In this document: positions 55,003 through 61,224 of the stretch, in pieces
Layout of the letters: each line of letters starts with the position of its first letter
Position numbering within the stretch: position 1 is the stretch's first letter
Assembly (NCBI GenBank): GCA_905221605.1
Contig: CAJNDS010002785.1
Coordinates: 216,705 to 277,928, forward strand
Direction of reading: 5' to 3'
Length of the DNA stretch: 61,224 bases
Origin: Symbiodinium natans
Taxonomy: Eukaryota > Sar > Dinophyceae > Suessiales > Symbiodiniaceae
Program-made: the position numbers and the translations under genes
Notes under the pieces: model-generated
What the model was told of the DNA's origin: nothing
Databases searched by the model: none
Seen by the model: only the letters and a program-made list of their open reading frames with translations

Positions 55003-57700
55003 GTCGAGTGAAGAATTTACATGATTTTCCACTTATAGTCTTAGGTTTGTAGTAGTTGTAGTGACAGTGACACTGTTAATGCTTAACCGAATTCGCAGTT
55101 CAGCTCAAGGCTGTGCAGAGGCTCAATTGCGCATCAATGCACCATGCGCAGTGTGTGACGGCTGCAAAGCAGACCCAAAGCATGATGACCAGCATGCCAT
55201 GTTTTTTCGGCTGCGTGAACAGCGCGGGCCTCGAATTGACAGTTTAGAAACTCAAGCTCAGGCTTGGTGCAAAATGGTGCAAAAAGGATTGCAGAGACGA
55301 ACGCCGACTTGCGAAGCGAGGCTGCGAAGATGACGCCGGGTCTGCGCCCTCGCCATTCTCCCGGCACTTCCTCCGATTCCGCGCCGCAGATCTCAGCGAG
55401 CACACGCCGACTCGACTCTTGTACTCGTAGCACATACGCCGAAACAAACCACTCTTCATATGCGAGGCGAACAGCAAATTCGCCGATGGTAAAAATCGAT
55501 CTGCATTGCCATATATCCCCGTACTGTACTCAGCGGCCCCAGCGTGGCTATCCCATTTGCCCCGACGTCGTCAGTGCTTGCAAGCGTCAGCACCCCTCAG
55601 ATGCAACAAAACAATCGTGTCATGCAGGTCGCCAGGCACTGTGCCGCAACTGCCTTCCGCCGCCTTTTCCGACCACAGCAATATAGTACAGAACGTCAAC
55701 TTCAGGCGTGAGAAGCTGGTGGAGTGTATGGACTTAGCACTGCAGAAGCTGCTGCCGCTGCTTACAAATTGTGCTTGGGCTTGTCGCATCTTTTTCGGGG
55801 ACAGTGCTGGGCGCCTTGACCAGTGGAAGACCTTTTGCGAGTGCGAGGATGCGCGAAATTCCAGATCTTCAAGGAAGCACCGTTGTCAAGTCACACCTTT
55901 GCACCCAGTGAATCCTGCACAACAACCAAGACCGCGGCTGCGGAAGTACTGCGCTGCGTGGTTTGTAGTGGCACGAGCGCGAGCTGCGCACGTGGGCAGC
56001 ATGGGCTTAACTTCCTCGCTGACGTTGCGCCGGGGGGACAATCTGAGTGTCGTGTGCGCTTCGGCCCGAGCGCGCGTGACGCTGGAACTCCCGCAACGTG
56101 CGCATTTGCAGTCACGACCCTGACACGTCGACCAGGCCTCACATGTGCATGCTTGCGTTGGCGTGTTCAGCTTAATCTGTGCCCACCGGCAGCCCTGTTC
56201 CCTGCGACCAATGGCTCCCGCTGCGCGACATGCAGCCTTTGTTGCCAGGCCTGCGGGCTCGAGTGTGGTCAACAGACCTGTTGGCATGGCCTTTTTCGGC
56301 GTGGCCTTGGTGCCCTTGGCCGTGGCGGGGGCAATTTTAAAACTGCAGATGTGCGTCCCCGACACCGTTCCGCGCCATCTGGTGGACCGGCATCCTCCAC
56401 CCCGAAGCGACGCTGACATCCCGGCCCGGCGTTGGTAGTGAGTGGTGACTTCCATGATGCAGTCATAACAGGGGTGTAGAAGATGGTGATGCAGCGGACG
56501 CGTGAGAAAAGTTCCACAAAGCCAGCTGCGAAGTAGGCTCATTGATCTGCACCAGTGAATCATCTGTAGAAGTTCAGTTATGTCGGTTAGCAAGGGGGAC
56601 AATGTGCTATCAAGTTTCCGCGTCGTTTTTGCCCGCTGGTGCTCGTCTCTATTTTCCAGTCCCCCACAACTTTTGACGCCGGACCTGTACGCAAGAGGCA
56701 TCCGAGAGGATCCGGCAAAGACCTCACATCACTTGTTTTTCGAACGAAGTCCTGATGTGTGAACCTGAAATCGAAGATCGTTTGTCCTCCACTGCGGCGT
56801 GTGTTTTGTGTTGCAAAACTTTCCTCGTGGTTTGCACGCCTGTCCCGGAAAGGATAATTGGTCCATATTGGTCCAATTGGTGCATGGGCCTTTCGTTTCC
56901 TCGAGGATGTGGCGTGGCGTTTCTGTTACGCAACGCACGTTCCATTTTCGTCAACTGCATTTCGTTGACATTAAGTAGTCATGAAGCGGTTTCATGGTGG
57001 GACCGGCACAATCAGCAAGAATGTTGAATATCGGCAGCGCTGGAAGCGACCCGGGCTGATTTGGTTGGACATGCGATTGGAAGCGACAGCAGGCTAGCCA
57101 CGAGGGCCCACGCAGCGGCGAAAGCGAGCAGGGCCGACCACCGCTGCGGGAAAGCAGGGACTCGGCGGCGGGACGCCTGGACGGTGGCACAGATCGGGCA
57201 CGTTGCGGAAGCAGACGCGACGGGACGCGAACTCGCATCTGCTACTGCCGCGACCGTGTGATGTTGCCATACCCTCAGACGACAGCCATTCGTATAATTC
57301 CAGCCACGATCACGTTACCAGCACAGGTTTTTGAGCGTCATCGTAAGCAACTAGCACCCCATCTGCGCCCTGATGACCAAATAGCTTGCGCCAGAGCTCC
57401 GGCCTGCTTTGGTACTTGTTGGAAAAGGTTCAAAGAGCTGTTTTGGCACGAGCTTTTCTGGCGAGGTATTTGGTCGCAGGGGAAACATCTATAAGGCTTT
57501 TCCCAACTGCGAAAAAAGTTTAAGGGCTTTGGGCGTGGAGCTGCGCGGGCCCCGGGTTTTGTTCTTTTGGCAATCAAAGACAACATCGAGAAAGCGTGCG
57601 CTGATTGGTTTTAGGGCATTTGGGAATCAAAAAGGCTTACAAAAAGCAAAAACCGTCATGCCTCTGAGCCTCGCGTGGCAAACTTCTGGCAAGTTGGCCA
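55003..57700. other. Flank downstream of the kinesin gene, no gene established
   Basis: A segment at about 55711-55765 (REKLVECMDLALQKLLPLL) looks like an exon after an AG acceptor, and 55800-55860 (RLDQWKTFCECEDA) could follow it. About 57036-57261 is open and Ala/Arg-rich. Nothing here matches a family I recognise. The long minus-strand frame 55886-56701 has no supporting motif. Confidence 0.3.
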
Positions 57701-57715
57701 TTGTATGGGAGGGAG

Positions 57716-58270
57716 GTGGACCAAATAGCTCGCGCCAAAGCGGCACTTTGATCTTGACCAAATAGCTCGCGCCAAAGCAGCTTGTGCCAAAGTGGCTCTT
57801 TGAACTTGACCAAATGGCTCGCGCCAAAACCGCTCTCTGAACTTGAACAAGAACTTGAGCAAATAGCACGCGCCAAAGCAGCTCTTTGAGCTTGACCCAA
57901 TAGCTCGCGCCAAAGCGGCTCTTTGAACTTGACCAAATAGCACACGCTAAAGCAGCTTTTTGAACTTGACCAAATAGCTCGCGCCAAAGCAGCTCTTTGA
58001 CTTGACCAAATGGCTCGCGCCAAAGCGGCTCGTTAAACTTGACCAAATAGCTCGCGCCAAAGCTCTTTGAACTTGGCCCAATAGCTCGCCCAAAACAGCC
58101 TTTTGTCGGCTCTTTGAACTTGACCACATAGTTCGGCCAAAACATCGCACGCGCCGAAGCAGCTCTTTGAACTTGACCAAATAGCCCATCGCGCCAAAGC
58201 AGCTTTTTGAGCTTGACCCAACAGCTCGCGCCAAAGCAGCTCTTTGAGCTTAACCGAATAGCGATAGCTC
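57716..58270. repeat. Minisatellite of about 36 bp, roughly 15 copies
   Basis: Variant units of GACCAAATAGCTCGCGCCAA plus AGCAGCTCTTTGAACTT, 32-46 bp each. The minus strand stays open through it (57627-58523, 298 codons, repeated FGASYLVKFKELLWR-type phrases) and another minus frame is also open, so the ORF is most likely a by-product of the repeat. Confidence 0.85.
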
Positions 58271-59127
58271 GTGCCAAAGTCGAGGCAGATGTGAAGTTAA
58301 GGATCCCACGATCCCGCGAAACGAGGCGGCCGCAAGCTGCCACGGATCCACGCCCACAGTTTCTCAAGCACCCTTGCCGTCCCTGCTTCCAATGCATTTG
58401 GGTGCGTTGCGGCAGGTCGACCTTGCCACTTTCGTTTGTCCGAACAATGCGGGCCGACAGGGAAGGTGATGCGAGGATTCCGCGCCTCTGACCACATCTC
58501 CAGGCAAAGCATGCTTTCCGCATTGGCCGAGCCCTGTGACTTGGCTAGCGGTGTTGCCTTGCGAGCACAAGGTGCGGGAGCAGGGAGACGCTCTGATGCC
58601 CTGCCTCTACGCTTTGGGCCAGCACCGGGCGCTGCGCGAGCGCGCATGCACCCGTCGAGCTCAACATAATAATCCGCATGCACCATTCCCTCGCCAAGCA
58701 CCTCGGCAAGACCGCGCCTGGATCGGCGCGGGCGAAGAGCCACCGAAACTTTTAGGCAGCTGCAACATCACTTGCAGAAGCAGGTCTATTGAGCGGGATC
58801 ATCTGCAAAGTGCGTGGCTGCCCGCAGATGCGGGGGCCGACCAGCATGACGCCGCCACAGGGCGTTGCCTTGAGGACTCGGCCTTGGGTCTGGCTGCAAC
58901 AACGCCAGGCGGCGCTGGGTGCACTTGCACTTACACTTTGCACTTTGCCCGTTCGAGTCACGAAGACTACAGTCCTTTCAGGACAACAGTGGGTGTTACG
59001 AGCTCATTAATGTGCGAGGCCGGGGCAAACTGTACTTGACGGCCATCTTGGCAAATGAACTACATCAGACCACAAACTTCCAGGGAACTGCGACATTGCA
59101 AAATTGTTCAACTCATCATCCCATTGC
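58271..59127. other. Region between minisatellite and minus-strand ORF
   Basis: A plus-strand frame (58536-59039) is open for 167 codons with Cys, Arg and His-rich content but no motif. I see no supported gene here. Confidence 0.3.
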
Positions 59128-59577
59128 TTACTCCATCCAACAGTGCTTCGTAACATCTTTCGCTGGCATATACCAAGTAGCTGTTCCAGCTGTCGTGCCG
59201 TCAGAGCCAGTGTAGAAAGTCCGAACAGTGCCGTAAGAGTTACCACGGCGGTGAAAAGCTTCAATGCCTTTGATTGACAAGTGCTTGTTCACGAAGATGA
59301 ATCTCAGCTTATTGAACTTTCCCCACGCTGCAGATACGATGCGCCAGCTCTGTTCTTGATTGGCGTCGAAGGTCACCACACATTTTCCGTCCGAGGTACA
59401 TATGTGTCTCTCCGTCACCTGGATCATGTCACTGCCAACGTCAATGTAAGCAACCTCTGGCGAAGTGGTTGTTGTGAAAATGCGCGCTTTCGCTGCATTC
59501 ATATCATTGGCACGATCGACAAGCTGAGTCAACTGCTTGCTGTCTTGGACCCCTTGTGCCCACACGTATCTTCCCAA
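59128..59577 (-). CDS. Hypothetical protein on the minus strand, 149 aa or C-terminal exon of a larger gene
   Basis: The minus-strand frame has protein-like composition: SPEVAYIDVGSDMIQVTERH, SWRIVSAAWGKFNKLRFIFV, GNSYGTVRTFYTGSDGTTAG and TATWYMPAKDVTKHCWME before the stop. The alternation of hydrophobic and polar residues suggests a beta-rich, possibly secreted or surface domain. No family is recognised. The Met at 59577 may be internal, with upstream exons to the right. It is the only good minus-strand coding candidate in the window. A signal-peptide-like minus frame (59007-59264) overlaps it in another frame and is probably a shadow. Confidence 0.45.
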   Translation of the reverse strand: MGRYVWAQGVQDSKQLTQLVDRANDMNAAKARIFTTTTSPEVAYIDVGSDMIQVTERHICTSDGKCVVTFDANQEQSWRIVSAAWGKFNKLRFIFVNKHLSIKGIEAFHRRGNSYGTVRTFYTGSDGTTAGTATWYMPAKDVTKHCWME

Positions 59578-59985
59578 TCACAGTGCAACCTGCCGTTGGC
59601 AATGGCAAGTTTGACCACAACTGTGGGACCGGGTTGCTCCCGCACATGTGCGCGTCCCCGCGGGCAAACCACGCTATCCGCCCATAGCGTAATTTATCTT
59701 CAATTTCAATTTCAAAATCAACCCGAAACACTTGGCTGAATAACATGGTCTTCGCTTGTAAAATTTGGGCTTGGAAAACCCAATTTGACCATAGTTATAG
59801 GGGTTTTGGCCGAAAATGAGCCCTTTTTCGAAAAGAAAAAAGGATTTTTTCAAATCCACTTTGGCTTTTCTAAGCTAATTTGCTTTGTTTGACGCCATCG
59901 TGACATTTTGAAGTATTTTCGAATAGAATCCATGCGCACACATACGTGTACACGCGCAGGATTCTACTAGAAATATACTCTCAAA
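59578..59985. other. AT-rich spacer
   Basis: No gene is seen. An AT-rich stretch (59690-59960) includes short inverted pieces such as CCATAGTTATAGGGGTTTTG. It could be a promoter-side spacer for either neighbour. Confidence 0.35.
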
Positions 59986-60444
59986 ATGGAGGAGGGGGTA
60001 AAACCCCCTCCTCTTCTAGAGGAAGAGGCGAAGCCCACCACACACGCGCACGAGGAGTGCTCGCAGCGCGTAGACGTAGCCGTGCTGCCTGAAGAGGCCT
60101 GGGCCACCCTGGATGCCGTTGACCTGAGTGCGGAGTTGCGCCGGCCCGTGCCTACTCTGCAGGATGTGCCGCCCTTCATGCGCGCTGCCGTGCGAAGAGC
60201 GCTGGGCGCTGCCCTTACCCGCATCCGCGAATCGAGCGACCCCGTGGGGCTCCCTGCTTGCCGCGCCTGGAAACTCTTTTTGCTGGCGCTGCTTGCCAGG
60301 ACGGACGAGCGAGGGGCGCAGGGACGCGCCCTGCTGCTGGCCAGGGCCCGAGCTTTTGAGCAAGGCGCTGAGCTGCACGAGGTCCTGGCCGATGGCCGCT
60401 GGGATCGCCCCCCGGCCGCCAGCCGCGTGCCGCCGCGGCAGTGA
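59986..60444 (+). CDS. Retroelement polyprotein fragment (N-terminal part), truncated
   Basis: 152 codons from ATG 59986 to TGA. It contains WATLDAVDLSAELRRPVPTL, PPFMRAAVRRALGAAL and RAWKLFLLALLARTDERGAQ. From memory, this run of phrases (ELRRPVPTLQ, MRAAVRRAL, AWKLFLL, LLAR) precedes the reverse transcriptase in repeated dinoflagellate retroelement proteins. No reverse transcriptase follows: the frame ends and the next 80 bases are A-rich. The ATG sits in a perfect hairpin (GAGGAGGGGGT, AAA, ACCCCCTCCTC). High GC and codon use differ from the AT-rich flank. It could alternatively be the short protein-coding part of a dead copy; I cannot confirm by search. Confidence 0.5.
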   Translation: MEEGVKPPPLLEEEAKPTTHAHEECSQRVDVAVLPEEAWATLDAVDLSAELRRPVPTLQDVPPFMRAAVRRALGAALTRIRESSDPVGLPACRAWKLFLLALLARTDERGAQGRALLLARARAFEQGAELHEVLADGRWDRPPAASRVPPRQ

Positions 60445-61154
60445 GGCCCCTCCCTCCCGACCCCGACCCCCGCTATGACAGGCTGCGGAAAAAGGCGCGC
60501 GAAAAAAAAAAAAAGTCAAGATCACTCTCACTGAAGATCAATGTTGCGATTCGGTTTGTGCGCGACGCCTACGTTGAGAAGTTTACTAACAAAAAGAAAA
60601 TTGCCAGATTCTCCCTTTGACTGCTTAGTGTAGGCCTTGTTCCATCCGGGGTTCTCTTCAAGCCTCTCAGGGCAAGGTCCCGAAGGACAAGTCAAGGGAT
60701 ACGGGCTCTTACGTCCCGCGGTGATGGCGCCCAAGAGGGAAGGCCATGCCCAATTCACACTTGACACCGAGCAATCTCGGAATGAGTTGTGTGTCTGGTA
60801 TGCATCAGGGAGATCAAGAAAATCAAAACGTTCAGTGAGGCTTTCACTAGGCTCATGTTATTTTATTAGGTATGGCAATCCAAGTTGCGTCGAAGCCAAG
60901 GCACTTTCATCCCGAATTTCCAAGGCACATTAAATGATTCACGGCTGAATACAATTCGGAGTTGAGGGTACATGATGTCACAAGCATGATTGGTGGATCG
61001 GGTCCAGTCCACTTGAAGCAGGTACACGAAGAGGGCCAGTCTTCGTTTCCCTGTTGCATCCACAGCTTCGTTGAGTGTGGTAGGCCACACTCCCCTGCTG
61101 CTCGTATTGGCTTTTTCCTATTGCTTACACCTGCCCTTTGATACTCGGGTTGCC
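60445..61154. other. 3' flank of the retroelement fragment
   Basis: A run of 12 A (60504-60515) follows the fragment and could be its poly-A end. A plus-strand open frame (60637-60933) has no recognised motif. The 31-bp repeat copy is at 61053-61084. Confidence 0.35.
61053..61084. repeat. Dispersed 31-bp repeat, copy 2
   Basis: TTGCATCCACAGCTTCGTTG then AGTGTGGTAGG, one substitution from 11512-11542. The 9-bp inverted ends of copy 1 are not conserved here (GGCCACAC follows instead of GGATGCAAG). Confidence 0.6.
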
Positions 61155-61191
61155 CACACACACACACACGGACACACACACACCCACACAC

Positions 61192-61224
<33 letters not shown>
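61150..61224. repeat. (CA)n microsatellite at the window edge
   Basis: CA repeats with GGACA, CCACA and CGCACA interruptions, continuing to the last base of the window. Confidence 0.9.

Noticed and set aside
59007-59264. Secreted 85-residue protein on the minus strand
   Set aside because: A signal-peptide-like start is visible, but it overlaps a better frame (59128-59577) and the remainder lacks any pattern.

Overview
The window looks like nuclear DNA of a dinoflagellate (Alveolata). No protein-coding gene is continuous. Three large plus-strand genes are broken into many short exons (9-336 nt) that rejoin in phase only if most introns begin with GC or GA rather than GT. The DNA between exons is full of microsatellites and small dispersed repeats. 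A 15-base exact match to the 3' part of the dinoflagellate spliced leader lies at 26953-26967. GC/GA-AG introns and relic spliced leaders are dinoflagellate hallmarks. I cannot name the species.

Layout. (1) About 3110-26519: a cyclic-nucleotide-dependent protein kinase of PKG type, with cyclic-nucleotide-binding (CNB) domain A, a basic linker, CNB-B, CNB-C, an AGC kinase domain and a C-terminal tail. A possible last exon lies at 30190-30337. (2) 6782-12967: a complete 13-exon class II xylose isomerase, which reassembles to 449 codons plus stop. It lies inside one intron of the kinase gene, between the two halves of CNB-B, on the same strand. (3) About 31484 or 32518 to 55002: a kinesin with an N-terminal motor of kinesin-3 type, followed by a very long coiled-coil tail and an acidic C-terminus. 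A small UBA-like ORF sits in one motor intron. (4) 55003-61224: repeat-rich flank with a 36-bp-type minisatellite, a minus-strand ORF of unknown function (59128-59577), and a plus-strand ORF resembling the N-terminal part of dinoflagellate retroelement polyproteins (59986-60444).

Mobile and repeated DNA. The kinase intron at 22775-26471 holds a 3.1-kb composite element bounded by inverted arrays of an approximately 22-bp unit. Inside it are a 9-bp minisatellite, a roughly 120-bp satellite, a 74-bp satellite, and an 862-bp insertion flanked by a 5-bp target duplication. Several short repeats recur in introns of different genes. Two of them are GC-rich hairpins attached to purine tracts.

The kinase and kinesin genes share no obvious pathway with the isomerase. 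The kinase would act in cyclic-nucleotide signalling, the isomerase in sugar metabolism, and the kinesin in microtubule transport. Splice sites were placed by reading phase and protein conservation. Exons in the N-terminus of the kinase, its last exon, the first kinesin exon and parts of the kinesin tail remain uncertain.
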